A stretch of DNA of 64,000 bases from Leucobacter komagatae (GCF_006716085.1 NZ_VFON01000001.1:1612001-1676000); one strand, 5' to 3'. Positions 42,944 to 52,243 are shown, counted from the stretch's first letter. Translations and numbers: made by a program. Notes: generated by a model not told the origin, from the sequence alone.

Positions 42944-43123
42944 CGGTCTGGTGTGTGGGGAGTGGGCTTCCCCCCATCGCTTCCCCCAAATATTGCGACT
43001 CTCCACACACCACACCACTCCCCCTCTGCGGCAAGGCTCGGCGGTTCTGCAATTCCGCACACCACGCCCACTCCGCAGCGCCGAGACGGCGCTCCCCGCT
43101 GACACGGTCAGCGAACGTGCCAG

Positions 43124-44590
43124 CTAGTGTCCGAGCCCGAGAGCCGGGGCGGTCTGCCCATACTCACGAGCGAGTGCCGCCCGCGCCGCGTACCACCCGG
43201 AGAGCCCGTGCACACCGGGCCCCGGCGCCGTCGAAGACGAGCACAGGTAGACGCCATCGGCCGGAGTCTTCCACGGCTCGCGCGCGAGCACCGGGCGCGC
43301 AAGCAACTGGCGCACCGACACCTGGCCGGCGCTGAAGTCACCCGCCACGTAGTTCAGGTTTTCACGCCCAAGTTCTGCGGCCGTCGTGGCGCGCACGGCC
43401 GTGATCCTGTCGCGCGCACCGGGCGCGAACCGCTCGATCTGCGCCAGCACGGTCTCCGTCACGTCCACCGTTGACCCTCGCGGGACGTGCGTGTAGCTCG
43501 TCACCGCGTGCACCCCCGGGGGGTTTCGCCCTTCGTCGAAGGCCGCAGGTTGCGCGAGCAGCACGTACGGGCGCGCGGCGTGCCGGCCGCGCGCGACGTC
43601 ACGCTCGGCCGCCGCAATCTCGGCGCGAGAACCCCCGAGGTGAACCGTCGGGGCTTCGGCGACGCGAGCGTCGCGCCACGGGATCGGGCCGTCGAGCACG
43701 AGGTCTACCTTTGCCGCCGCGTTCCCGTACCTAAACCGCGCGAGCCGCCGCCGGTACCCTGCCGGCAACGCGTCGCCCGCGATCTCGGCGAGACCCCGCG
43801 CAGAGGTGTCAAACAGCTTGACGTCAAAGTCGGCGAGCTCGCTGAGGTTCGTCACGGTGCGACCGAGCTCGATCTTCCCGCCGTGGGCAAGCAGGTCGGC
43901 CGCGAGCGCGTCGCTGATCGCCTGCGACCCTCCGACAGGAACCGGCCAGCCTGACGCGTGCGCGAGCGCGCCAAGCACGAACGCCACCCCGGCCGCCGCG
44001 AGCCCCGGCATGGGACCGATGTTGTGAGCGGCCACGCCAGAGACCAGCGCGGGCGCCAGCTCCTCACGGAACCTCGCGTTCCAGACGGGCGAGCCCTGCT
44101 CGAGCGTTCGCGCTCCGAGGGCGATCGCCGCAAGCGGGTCGCGCGGCCAGCGCAGCAGCGCACCCCCGAGAGCGAGGTCGAGTGTCCCCTCGAGTCGCTG
44201 CAGGATCGGGCCGTACAGCCGCGCGTACGCCGCGCCGTCCCGCCCCAGTTCAGTTGCCGTGCGCGCGAGGTCACGGTAGGCGACGGCGGCCCGATCACCC
44301 GCTGCACCATCGAGCGGGTGCGCGAACGACGCGTCTGGGATGACGAATCCGATGCGCTTCGTGAGCTCAAACTCACGAAAGAACCCCGTCGCGAGCGCCA
44401 TCGGGTGGATCGCAGAGCACACGTCGTGCACGACGCCAGGGGCCACGTGCGAGAGCGTGCGAGCACCTCCACCCAGCGTGTCCATCGCCTCGAACACCGT
44501 GACGGGAACGCCGGCGCGCGCGAGCGTCACCGCCGCAGCGAGACCGTTCGGCCCCGAGCCGATAACCGCGGCGCGCTGTGAGGATCGCAT
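43124..44590 (-). CDS. Phytoene desaturase-like FAD/NAD(P)-dependent oxidoreductase
   Basis: 488 aa. The N-terminal dinucleotide fold is AAVIGSGPNGLAAAVTLARAGVPVTVFEAMDTLGGGARTL. The C-terminal segment YLCSSSTAPGPGVHGLSGWYAARAAL is the second FAD-binding motif of the CrtI/RetSat group. These stand-alone actinobacterial enzymes are not necessarily carotenoid desaturases, and no crt genes are nearby; the substrate is unknown. It runs opposite to the LAL regulator and ends 412 bp from it. Confidence 0.86.
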   Translation of the reverse strand: MRSSQRAAVIGSGPNGLAAAVTLARAGVPVTVFEAMDTLGGGARTLSHVAPGVVHDVCSAIHPMALATGFFREFELTKRIGFVIPDASFAHPLDGAAGDRAAVAYRDLARTATELGRDGAAYARLYGPILQRLEGTLDLALGGALLRWPRDPLAAIALGARTLEQGSPVWNARFREELAPALVSGVAAHNIGPMPGLAAAGVAFVLGALAHASGWPVPVGGSQAISDALAADLLAHGGKIELGRTVTNLSELADFDVKLFDTSARGLAEIAGDALPAGYRRRLARFRYGNAAAKVDLVLDGPIPWRDARVAEAPTVHLGGSRAEIAAAERDVARGRHAARPYVLLAQPAAFDEGRNPPGVHAVTSYTHVPRGSTVDVTETVLAQIERFAPGARDRITAVRATTAAELGRENLNYVAGDFSAGQVSVRQLLARPVLAREPWKTPADGVYLCSSSTAPGPGVHGLSGWYAARAALAREYGQTAPALGLGH

Positions 44591-44673
44591 GATCCCTGAG
44601 TGTAGTCGGCGTCGGTAGCCCAGCTACCCTCTGCGGTACTCCGCTAGGCTCTGCGGTACTCCGCGGTGCTCGG

Positions 44674-45755
44674 TCACTCAAACGGGTCGCGCGCGGCAAG
44701 GCCGACGCGATTGAGGTATTCGATCACAATGGCGTAGGAGCGGATCAGTGAGGTTTCGGTATACGGCACCCCAAGCGTCTTGCAGTGCTCGCGCACGAGT
44801 GCCCGCACCTTTGAGAGGTTGGGCCGCGCCATGTTCGGGAACAGGTGGTGCTCAACCTGGTAGTTCAGCCCGCCCATGAGCCACGTCGCCCACCAGCCGC
44901 CGCGGATGTTGCGTGAGGTGCGCGCCTGCTTCGAGAAGAAGTCGAGCTTCGCATCGTGGGCGATAACCGGCATCCCCTTGTGGTTGGGAGCGAACGACGC
45001 CCCCATGTACACGCCGAACACCGCGAGTTGCACGCCCATGAACGCGAACGCGAGGCCGACGGGAAGAAACACGAAGACCGGGACGAGGATCACCGCGAAG
45101 CGGGCAACGATGATGGAGAGTTCGATCCACCGCCCCTTGTATCGGCTCGCGCCGCAGGAGGTAGGCGATCGAGTGCCGGTGCAGGTTGAGGCCCTCAAGC
45201 GTCAAGAGCGGGAAGAACAGCCACCCCCTGTCGCTGCGTGATGAAGCGCAGGAGACCGCGTGCTTTCACCGCGTCCTCCTCAATGAACGAGATCGTGTCG
45301 ATCTCGATGTCGGGGTCTTTGCCCACCCGGTTCGGGTTGGCGTGATGCCTCGTGTGCTTCGAATCCCGCCAGGCGTAGCTCATGCCAATACTCGCGGCGA
45401 GGACGCGGGCCTGCCTGTCGTTCGCGGGGCCGGTCGTGAGGAGCTGACGGCGCGCCGCCTCGTGGGTGAGGAACGCGATCTGGGTGAAGAGCAGCGCGTA
45501 GGCCGCAGCCATCAGCAGTTGGAACCAGGAGTCACCGAGCAGGATCGAGCCAGCGGTCGTTGCCGCGAGGCCGACGGCGATCCCTGCCGCGACAAGCCAG
45601 TAGAACCACGGCGTGCGAGCGAACAGCCCCGATTCGCGCGCGGTCTGTGACAGTCGCGTGTACGCCTTCGCGATGGGCGGGAAGTCTTCAGCGCGCGCCC
45701 GCGTGTACTTGAGCGGCCCGAGGCCAGTGAGGGTAGGTAAAACTGTCGTTGTCAT
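44674..45755 (-). pseudogene. Fatty acid desaturase, inactivated by two frameshifts and a lost histidine
   Basis: The frame from ATG 45755 encodes the start of an acyl-lipid/acyl-CoA desaturase with His box 2 (KHTRHHANPN). It shifts at a G5 run (45224-45228), continues 26 codons in another frame (FFPLLTLEGLNLHRHS), shifts again near 45144, and then encodes YKGRWIELS and His box 3 (NYQVEHHLFPN). Removing one base at each site restores a full-length protein of about 360 aa. Box 1 reads HEAAR, so its second His is Arg (codon 45450-45452). Three independent defects argue for decay rather than sequencing error. Confidence 0.82.
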
Positions 45756-45776
45756 GATCAGCACCCATGCGGTTTC

Positions 45777-45812
45777 GAGTGGCTCGTCGAGCCACTCTGG
45801 TCGAGCCACTGG
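45777..45812. promoter_or_regulatory. Inverted and direct repeats upstream of the desaturase pseudogene
   Basis: GAGTGGCTC-GTC-GAGCCACTC (45777-45797) plus a further TCGAGCCACT half-site, 22 bp before the ATG. It looks like a regulator site kept after decay of the gene. Confidence 0.45.
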
Positions 45813-45918
45813 CAGATGCCGATCGCTTCGCTCAACATACTTGGTTCGGCATGCAGAACGCCGTACATGTGCCGAGCACGCATGCGCAGAGGCTGCCCGC
45901 GCAGCTAGGCTTGCATTC

Positions 45919-46506
45919 GTGCCAACAGAAACGCCCCCGCTCCCACCGTTCCGCTCGCTTGACTGGCCACGTCGCACCGAACGCCTGACGATTCGTCCAG
46001 CGGAGCTCACCGACGCAGAGGCAATCTGGCAACACCGCCAGCTCCCCGACGTCGGCAAGTGGCTCGGCTGGCACCCCATCGACCACGCCGACTGGATCGC
46101 GACGTACCCTGAGAAGTACCTCGACAACCTCGTCGTTGAGCTCGACGGTCGCATCGTCGGCGACATCATGTTGAAGGCCGGCGACGGCTGGGGCCAGCGC
46201 GAGGTTCGCGACGGCGCCGCGGGTGTGCAAGCAGAGCTTGGCTGGACGTTCCACCCCGATGCCGGGGGCCGTGGCTACGCGACAGAGGCTGTGCGAGCGG
46301 TGATCGAGCTCTGTTTCACCGATCTCGGGCTCCGCCGTATCGAGGCCGGCGCGTTCGCGGAAAACGAGCCCTCGTGGCGCCTCATGGAGCGCGTCGGGAT
46401 GCGACGTGAATCGTACTCCGTACGCGACTCTCTGCACCGCGACCTCGGCTGGATCGACGGCGTCACCTATGCGCTGCTCGCCGACGAGTGGGTATCGCAG
46501 GCCTGA
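45919..46506 (+). CDS. GNAT family N-acetyltransferase (RimJ/RimL type)
   Basis: 195 aa from GTG 45919. TERLTIRPAELTDAEAIWQHR opens the RimJ/L fold, AELGWTFHPDAGGRGYATEAVRAVIELCF is the acetyl-CoA loop, and RIEAGAFAENEPSWRLMERVGMRRE closes it. These enzymes acetylate N-termini or small amines; the substrate here is unknown. It is followed after 21 bp by the SulP transporter gene. Confidence 0.87.
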   Translation: MPTETPPLPPFRSLDWPRRTERLTIRPAELTDAEAIWQHRQLPDVGKWLGWHPIDHADWIATYPEKYLDNLVVELDGRIVGDIMLKAGDGWGQREVRDGAAGVQAELGWTFHPDAGGRGYATEAVRAVIELCFTDLGLRRIEAGAFAENEPSWRLMERVGMRRESYSVRDSLHRDLGWIDGVTYALLADEWVSQA

Positions 46507-46527
46507 CCGCGCCCAGAAAGGACCCGC

Positions 46528-48036
46528 ATGGCCACGCCAGCCGAGCCCCCCGCTACCCGCGCGCTCTCGAGCGGGGCGCCGACGACCCTCCAGGCGCTGC
46601 GCTCCCCCAGGCTCCTCCTCCGCGAGGCCCTCGCGGGTCTCGTTGTCGCGCTCGCGCTGATCCCTGAGGCGATCGCATTCTCAGTCATCGCTGGAGTTGA
46701 CCCGAAGGTCGGGCTGTTCTCTTCCTTCGTGATGGCGGTCTCGATCGCGTTTCTCGGCGGCAGGCCCGCGATGATTACCGCGGCAACCGGTGCCGTCGCT
46801 CTCGTCATCGCCCCGGTCATGCGCGACTACGGCTTCGACTACTTCATCGCCACGGTCCTCCTCGCGGGCGCCCTGCAGATCGTGCTCGCCGTGCTCGGCG
46901 TCGCAAAGCTCATGCGGTTCATCCCGCGCAGCGTCATGGTCGGCTTCGTGAACGCACTCGCGCTACTCGTCTTTGGCGCCCAGATTCCCGAGCTCATCGG
47001 GGTCCCATGGGCCGTCTACCCGCTGGTGGCCGCCGGGATCCTCATTATGGTCCTCATGCCGAAGATCACGAGGGCAGTGCCGGCGCCGCTCGTGTCCGTG
47101 ATCCTGATCACCGCTGCCGCCGTCACGTTCGCAATCAACGTGCCGACGGTCGGCGACAAGGGCGACCTTCCCGCCAGCCTCCCCGAGTTCTTCTTCCCGA
47201 GCGTTCCGCTCACCTGGGAGACCCTCAGCATCATCGGGCCGTTCGCCCTCGGGATGGCGCTCGTCGGCCTCATGGAATCACTGCTCACCGCAAAGCTCGT
47301 CGACGACATCACCGATACCCCCTCGAACAAGACGCGGGAGACCTGGGCGCAGGGCGTCGCGAATATGCTCGCGGGAATGTTTGGCGGGATGGGCGGCTGC
47401 GCGGTTGTCGGCCAGACCATGATCAACGTCAAGGTGTCTGGCGCCCGCACCCGCATCTCGACGTTCCTTGCTGGCGCGTTCCTGCTGATCCTGATCCTCG
47501 TTCTTGGCGACCTTGTGTCGCTGATCCCGATGGCGGCGCTCGTTGCCGTGATGATTATGGTGTCGGTTGCCGCGTTCGATTGGCATTCGATCGCGCCGAG
47601 CACACTCCGGCGGCTCCCGAAGAGCGAGACGTTCGTGATGGTGGCGACGGTTGCCGTCGTGCTTGCAACGCACAACCTCGCGATCGGCGTCATCGCCGGC
47701 GTGGTCGTCGCGGCGGTACTGTTCGTGCGCCGGGTAGCGCACGTCGTCGCCGTCGAGCGGGTGCCCAGCGAGGGGGCGGTAACCTACCGCGTCACCGGCG
47801 AGCTCTTCTTCGCATCGAGCAACGACCTCACAACAATGTTTGACTACACCGGCGACCCGGCCCGCGTCATCGTCGACATGACAGACGCACACGTCTGGGA
47901 CGCGTCATCGGTTGCCGCGCTCGACGCGATCACGACGAAGTACGCGCGGCGCGGCACCACCGTCGAACTTGTCGGCATGAATGCGGCGACGCGCACCCTG
48001 CACGAGCGCCTCTCGGGTGGGCTCGGGGTGGAGTAG
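46528..48036 (+). CDS. SulP family anion transporter with STAS domain
   Basis: 502 aa with about 10-12 hydrophobic helices in the SulP core (GLVVALALIPEAIAFSVIAGVDPKVGLFSSF, MVGFVNALALLVFGAQIPEL, GMGGCAVVGQTMINV). A cytoplasmic STAS domain is at about 400-495. Relatives carry bicarbonate (BicA-like), sulfate or dicarboxylates; which one cannot be told. AGAAAGGAC precedes the ATG. Confidence 0.9.
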   Translation: MATPAEPPATRALSSGAPTTLQALRSPRLLLREALAGLVVALALIPEAIAFSVIAGVDPKVGLFSSFVMAVSIAFLGGRPAMITAATGAVALVIAPVMRDYGFDYFIATVLLAGALQIVLAVLGVAKLMRFIPRSVMVGFVNALALLVFGAQIPELIGVPWAVYPLVAAGILIMVLMPKITRAVPAPLVSVILITAAAVTFAINVPTVGDKGDLPASLPEFFFPSVPLTWETLSIIGPFALGMALVGLMESLLTAKLVDDITDTPSNKTRETWAQGVANMLAGMFGGMGGCAVVGQTMINVKVSGARTRISTFLAGAFLLILILVLGDLVSLIPMAALVAVMIMVSVAAFDWHSIAPSTLRRLPKSETFVMVATVAVVLATHNLAIGVIAGVVVAAVLFVRRVAHVVAVERVPSEGAVTYRVTGELFFASSNDLTTMFDYTGDPARVIVDMTDAHVWDASSVAALDAITTKYARRGTTVELVGMNAATRTLHERLSGGLGVE

Positions 48037-48044
48037 CGGCAGGG

Positions 48045-48566
48045 CTACGCCGCGACCCGAACCGGGCAGGCGATCTGGCCGCTCAACCGCCACACCAGCG
48101 CTACCCCGGTGAGCACCAGCGCGGCGACGGCGAGGATGGGCTGCAGCGGCGCAAACCAGGTGATTGCGCCGGAGTAGCCAAGAGCCAGGAGCGCGATCTT
48201 GTTGCAGACGGGGCAACCGACTGCAAACCAGCTCAGCACCCCACCCGCAATCCCCATCCGCGTGGCCTTGCGCTCCGCCGGGGCCTCCTCCTCAGCGAGC
48301 GCACCCTGCGCCGCGGGTCGCATGTAGGTTGCCGCGAGGAGGCCAGCGCCGATGGCTGTCAGGATCCAGACCGGGTAGTTCCACCACACTGTCGCGATCT
48401 CCCGCGAGAACCAGGGGTTCGGGATGATCACGGTCGCGACCCCGATGAGCGCCGCAAACCCGACTGCGACGAGGACGGCGACACGATACTGTCGTGGCCC
48501 CCACAGCTTCAGCGCCCGCGCCGCGAGCGTCAGGCGTTCCTGAGCAGCCTGTGGTGTCCAAGCCAT
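48045..48566 (-). CDS. Four-helix membrane protein with intramembrane CPVC motif
   Basis: 173 aa with four predicted transmembrane helices. Helix three begins WFAVGCPVCNKIALLALGYSG. The CPxC pair at a membrane edge is typical of redox-active or metal-handling membrane proteins, but no named family was recognised. ATG 48566 follows GAGGAGGGG at good spacing. It is divergent from a thioredoxin gene 287 bp away, so exchange of reducing equivalents is possible (inference). Confidence 0.75.
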   Translation of the reverse strand: MAWTPQAAQERLTLAARALKLWGPRQYRVAVLVAVGFAALIGVATVIIPNPWFSREIATVWWNYPVWILTAIGAGLLAATYMRPAAQGALAEEEAPAERKATRMGIAGGVLSWFAVGCPVCNKIALLALGYSGAITWFAPLQPILAVAALVLTGVALVWRLSGQIACPVRVAA

Positions 48567-48852
48567 GTGTGCCCCTCCTCGGACGTCGGTTTCGCGCCAG
48601 TGCCGCCGGCGGCGGCGGCGGCTCAAGGGTGCCCCAGCGCCCTTGGCATCGCTCACAAATCGGGAGCGCTCCCTGCCACCTTAGGGCCCCGCGCCACCCC
48701 GGGCCTGGGAAACCCCGGGCCCGGTCGCCTCACAGGCTGAACCAGGGCATGTTTAGCCAGTGGAGAACAGCGCTCGCCCAGCGCGCTACCCTCCCCGTAC
48801 CCTGGATTGCAGAGAGGGAGGCACGGGAGACAACCCTCACCGGCCGCACACT

Positions 48853-49248
48853 ATGAGCACAGTAGAGATCACCAAGGACAACCTCGAGCAGACGATTTCG
48901 GCGGGCGGCATCGTGCTGCTCGATTTCTGGGCGGCCTGGTGCGGCCCGTGCCGGTCGTTCGCTCCCGTCTTCGAGACCGCGTCAGAAGAGAACAGCGACA
49001 TCGTGTTTGGCAAGATCGACACGGAGGCCGAGCAAGAGCTCGCGGGGATGTTCGGCATCACCTCGATCCCGACGATCATGGCGTTCCGCGACGGCATCAA
49101 CGTCTTTGCCCAGGCGGGCGCCCTCCCCGCGCCGACGCTCACGCAGCTCATCGACGCGGTTCGCGGGCTCGATATGGACGAGGTGCGCACCCAGCTCGCG
49201 CAGGCCGAGAACGCAGCGGCCGCCGGAAACGAGTCGGCCGCCGAGTAG
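48853..49248 (+). CDS. trxA: Thioredoxin
   Basis: 131 aa. Active site FWAAWCGPCRSF, with the cis-Pro loop GITSIPTIMAFRDG. A C-terminal extension (about 105-131, acidic and Ala-rich) is longer than in E. coli TrxA. No signal peptide, so cytosolic. ATG 48853 is taken as the start by homology (MSTVEITKDN); the frame runs further upstream. Confidence 0.93.
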   Translation: MSTVEITKDNLEQTISAGGIVLLDFWAAWCGPCRSFAPVFETASEENSDIVFGKIDTEAEQELAGMFGITSIPTIMAFRDGINVFAQAGALPAPTLTQLIDAVRGLDMDEVRTQLAQAENAAAAGNESAAE

Positions 49249-49287
49249 CCGTCCGCGGGCCGGGCCCTGCCCGGTTGCCCCGGATGT

Positions 49288-49339
49288 GCCCGGTCGCGGG
49301 CGCGTACGCACAGTTCGTGCGTTGCGCCCGCGACCGGGC
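49288..49339. terminator. Strong bidirectional terminator between trxA and the metal transporter operon
   Basis: 16-bp perfect stem GCCCGGTCGCGGGCGC (49288-49303 with 49324-49339), extended inside by ACGCAC/GTGCGT around AGTTC. It ends both convergent transcripts; TTGCTTAGTT follows on the plus strand. Confidence 0.9.
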
Positions 49340-49343
49340 TTGC

Positions 49344-50327
49344 TTAGTTCTGGATCGCGCCCCGCGCTGCACCCGCTGCCGAAACGGCGGGGAGAGCGGC
49401 ATCGGCGGCACCGGCACCCACATCGACACCGGCTGCGGCATCGGCAGCCGCACTCGGCTCCATCCCAAGCCCGCGCCGCCTGCGCCGCGCGAGCAGTCGT
49501 GTGCCGATGAGACCGTGCCGCGGGCTGAACAGGTAGACGAGCGCGAACACGGCTCCCTGCGCGAGCACGACCATGCCGCCCGAGGCCGCGTCGAGGTAGT
49601 AGCTGAAGTACAGCCCGACGACGGCGCAGAGCGCTGAGATCGCGGGGGCGATGATGAGCATGCGAGAAAACCTGTCGGTGAGCAAGTACGCCGTCGCGCC
49701 CGGGATGATGAGCATCGCGACAACGAGCACCACGCCGACGGCCTGCAGCGCGACGACCGATGTGAGCGCAAGCAGCCCGAGCAGGGTGGCGCCGAGCAGG
49801 CGCGGGTTCAGTCCGATCGCGTGCGCGTGGGTCGGGTCGAACGCGAACAGAGTGAAGTCGCGACGCTTCGCGATGAGCACGGCGAAGGTGATCGCGCCAA
49901 GGATCACGATCTGCACGAGCTCGCCCTGCGAGACGCCGAGCAGGTTGCCAAAGATGATGTGATTCAGGTCGGTCTGCGAGGGAGTGACGGAGATGAGCAC
50001 GAGCCCGAGGGCGAAGAGGGTGGTGAACACGATCCCGATCGCCGCATCCTCCTTCACCCTGCTCGTGTCGCGAACGGCCCCGATCAGCGCAACGGCGAGG
50101 AACCCGAAGAGCACCGCGCCGAGCGCGAACGGCGCCCCCGCGATGTAGGCGAGCACAACGCCGGGCAAGACGGCGTGCGACACGGCGTCGCCCATGAGTG
50201 ACCACCCGATGAGGACGAGCCAGCACGACAGGACCGCGCAGACGATCGATGCGATGAGCGTCGTCGCGAGCGCGCGCGTCATGAAGTCGTAGCTCAGGGG
50301 TTCGAGGAAGAAATCGACGAGGTTCAC
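49344..50327 (-). CDS. Metal (Mn/Zn) ABC transporter permease
   Basis: 327 aa of the ABC-3 family with about eight helices (GWSLMGDAVSHAVLPGVVLAYIAG is the conserved cytoplasmic loop region). The C-terminal ~40 residues form an Ala/Gly-rich extension not needed for the fold. The start overlaps the ATPase stop by 4 bp. Forms the channel of the three-gene uptake system. Confidence 0.92.
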   Translation of the reverse strand: MNLVDFFLEPLSYDFMTRALATTLIASIVCAVLSCWLVLIGWSLMGDAVSHAVLPGVVLAYIAGAPFALGAVLFGFLAVALIGAVRDTSRVKEDAAIGIVFTTLFALGLVLISVTPSQTDLNHIIFGNLLGVSQGELVQIVILGAITFAVLIAKRRDFTLFAFDPTHAHAIGLNPRLLGATLLGLLALTSVVALQAVGVVLVVAMLIIPGATAYLLTDRFSRMLIIAPAISALCAVVGLYFSYYLDAASGGMVVLAQGAVFALVYLFSPRHGLIGTRLLARRRRRGLGMEPSAAADAAAGVDVGAGAADAALPAVSAAGAARGAIQN

Positions 50328-51067
50328 TTGGTTTCGCTCCGATCGAGGACGTCGAGGCCGAAGGCCATGGCGAGGTTTTCTGGGCGCAGCACCTCTTCGG
50401 GCGGGCCGTGCATGAGCACGCGGCGCATGAGCAGGATCGCCTCGTCTGCGAGGCTCGGCAGCGCGTGCAGGTCGTGGGTCGAGACGAGCACGGTCGCGCC
50501 CTCGTCCGCGAGTTCGCGCAGCAGGCGCGTGATCGTCGCTTCGGAGCGCTTATCGACGCCGGCAAACGGCTCGTCGAGCAGCAGCGTTGTAGCGCCCTGT
50601 GCAATCCCGCGCGCAACGAACGTGCGCTTCTTCTGCCCGCCGGAGAGCTGGCCGATCTGCCGATCCGCGTACTCCGTGAGCTCGACCCGCTCGAGCGCGT
50701 GGTCGACCGCGCGATGATCTTCCGCCCGCGGCCTGCGCGTGAGTCCCATCTTCCCGTAGCGACCCGTCATGACCACGTCGCGCACCGAGAGCGGAAACCC
50801 CCAGTCGACGTCCTCGCTCTGCGGCACGTACCCGACCGTGCCCGTCTTGCGCACCCGAGCGGGGCTTTGGCCGTTGATGAGCACCGAACCCCGATCAGGG
50901 CGGACCATCCCCATGATGGTCTTGAAGAGTGTCGACTTGCCCGAGCCGTTCATGCCGACGAGCCCGCAGACGCGGCCGCGCTCGAGCGTGAGCGACGCAC
51001 CGTTCAGGGCGAGCACCTCACCGTAGTGCACGGTGACGTCGTCGACCAGGATCGCCGGGGCGCTCAC
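50324..51067 (-). CDS. Metal (Mn/Zn) ABC transporter ATP-binding protein
   Basis: 247 aa. Walker A VGMNGSGKSTLF, signature IGQLSGGQKKRTFVARGIAQG, Walker B TLLLDEPFAGVD and H-loop VSTHDL are all intact. It energises the permease; both ends overlap its neighbours by 4 bp, giving a tightly coupled operon. Confidence 0.95.
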   Translation of the reverse strand: MSAPAILVDDVTVHYGEVLALNGASLTLERGRVCGLVGMNGSGKSTLFKTIMGMVRPDRGSVLINGQSPARVRKTGTVGYVPQSEDVDWGFPLSVRDVVMTGRYGKMGLTRRPRAEDHRAVDHALERVELTEYADRQIGQLSGGQKKRTFVARGIAQGATTLLLDEPFAGVDKRSEATITRLLRELADEGATVLVSTHDLHALPSLADEAILLMRRVLMHGPPEEVLRPENLAMAFGLDVLDRSETK

Positions 51068-52041
51068 TTGCGCGCCCCCGAGAGCGCCGCGACGATTGCA
51101 TCCGCGTCGTGCCTGATGAGATCGAGGTACGTGGGTACGGGACCGTCAGGCTCGGACAGGGAATCGACGTAGAGCACGTCGCCGAGTACCGCGTCGGTCG
51201 CTTCCTCCACCTGCCGCATGGGCGCATCAGACACGGTCGACTCGCAGAACACGGCGGGAACGTTGTTCTCGCGCACGAACTCGATCGCCGACGCGATCTG
51301 CTTCGGTGTCGCCTGCTGCTCGGCGTTCACGGCCCAGATGTACTTCTCCGTGAGGCCCGCGTCGCGCGCAAGGTACGAGAACGCACCCTCGCAGCTCACG
51401 AGCGCCCGCTCGTTGTTGGGCAGCACATCGAGCGAGGCGACGAGCTCGTCCTGCACGGTTTGCAACGTCTGCTTGTAAGCCTCGGCGTTGGCCCGGTAGT
51501 CGCTCTCGTTCTCGGGGTCGATGTCGACGAAAGCGTCGGCCATGTTGTCGACGTAGATCTGCACGTTCAGCGGGCTCATCCAGGCATGGGGGTTCGGCAT
51601 GCCACTGTAGGCGTCCTCGCGGATGTCGATCGCTTCGATGCCCTCACTCACCACGGCGTGGGGCACGTCGAGGTCGCTCACGAACTGCTCGAACCAGGCT
51701 TCGAGCCCCATCCCGTTGTCAAGGATGAGGTCGGCCTCGCTTGCCTTGCGGATGTCGCCCGGAGTTGGCTCGTAGCCGTGGATCTCGGCGCCCACCTTGG
51801 TGATCGACTCGACGCGCAGGTGCTCCCCCGCGACGTTTTCGGCGATGTCGGCAAGCACTGTGAACGTCGTGAGTACGACGGGGCGATCGTCGGCTTCGCC
51901 GGTTGGGTTGCTGCTGGTGCCGCTGGCGCCGCTAGCGCCCGTGGTCGGGCTCGCGCAGCCAGCGAGCAGGAACGTGGCGGCCGTCGACACCGCAGCGGCT
52001 GCGAGGGTGGCACGCACGGATGGGCGAGTGCTGAATGGCAT
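51064..52041 (-). CDS. Metal (Mn/Zn) ABC transporter substrate-binding lipoprotein
   Basis: 325 aa. Lipoprotein signal ends FLLAGCAS. ZnuA/MntC-type cluster A-I binding protein with metal ligands in GAEIHGYEPTPGD, NPHAWMSP and a Glu/Asp-containing FCESTVSD segment. No His-rich loop, so Mn is at least as likely as Zn. Start ATG 52041 gives the signal peptide. A DtxR/MntR-type operator lies ~80 bp upstream. Confidence 0.92.
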   Translation of the reverse strand: MPFSTRPSVRATLAAAAVSTAATFLLAGCASPTTGASGASGTSSNPTGEADDRPVVLTTFTVLADIAENVAGEHLRVESITKVGAEIHGYEPTPGDIRKASEADLILDNGMGLEAWFEQFVSDLDVPHAVVSEGIEAIDIREDAYSGMPNPHAWMSPLNVQIYVDNMADAFVDIDPENESDYRANAEAYKQTLQTVQDELVASLDVLPNNERALVSCEGAFSYLARDAGLTEKYIWAVNAEQQATPKQIASAIEFVRENNVPAVFCESTVSDAPMRQVEEATDAVLGDVLYVDSLSEPDGPVPTYLDLIRHDADAIVAALSGARK

Positions 52042-52120
52042 GGGCAAGTGGTTCCTCCGAGAGCTGTGACTTCGAACCCCAGCATCCTCGACGCTAGGTT
52101 TGGTATTCACAACTATAGAC

Positions 52121-52139
52121 TTCGGGTAGCCGAACTTAC
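52121..52139 (-). promoter_or_regulatory. DtxR/MntR-like operator of the metal transporter operon
   Basis: TTCGGGTAGCCGAACTTAC matches the DtxR consensus TTAGGTTAGCCTAACCTAA at 14 of 19 positions and contains the dyad TTCGG-GTAG-CCGAA. A TATAGT -10 box lies just downstream on the minus strand. Confidence 0.6.
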
Positions 52140-52243
52140 AAAGCCTGGCGCCCGAACCCCGTCTTTGTGCGCGGCCAACAACGATCGCCGCACTCGCCTT
52201 CTCCCATGCCGACACTCAGTCTTCGATAGCACCGGAAATGGCA

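Larger units (their letters stand above)
42712..43123. other. Highly structured gene-free region after the LAL gene
   Basis: 412 bp between convergent genes. In order: a 7-bp near-palindrome (42774-42788), a three-way-junction-like structure (42889-42943), a 14-bp inverted repeat (42950-42963 / 42998-43011), the direct repeat CTTCCCCCAAAT (42915-42926 and 42980-42991), and a CA-rich tract (43001-43025). No reading frame looks real. Confidence 0.7.

Noticed and set aside
45144..45228. Programmed frameshifting in the desaturase
   Set aside because: Two shifts are needed, neither at a canonical slippery site with a stimulator, and a box-1 His is lost as well; decay is simpler.
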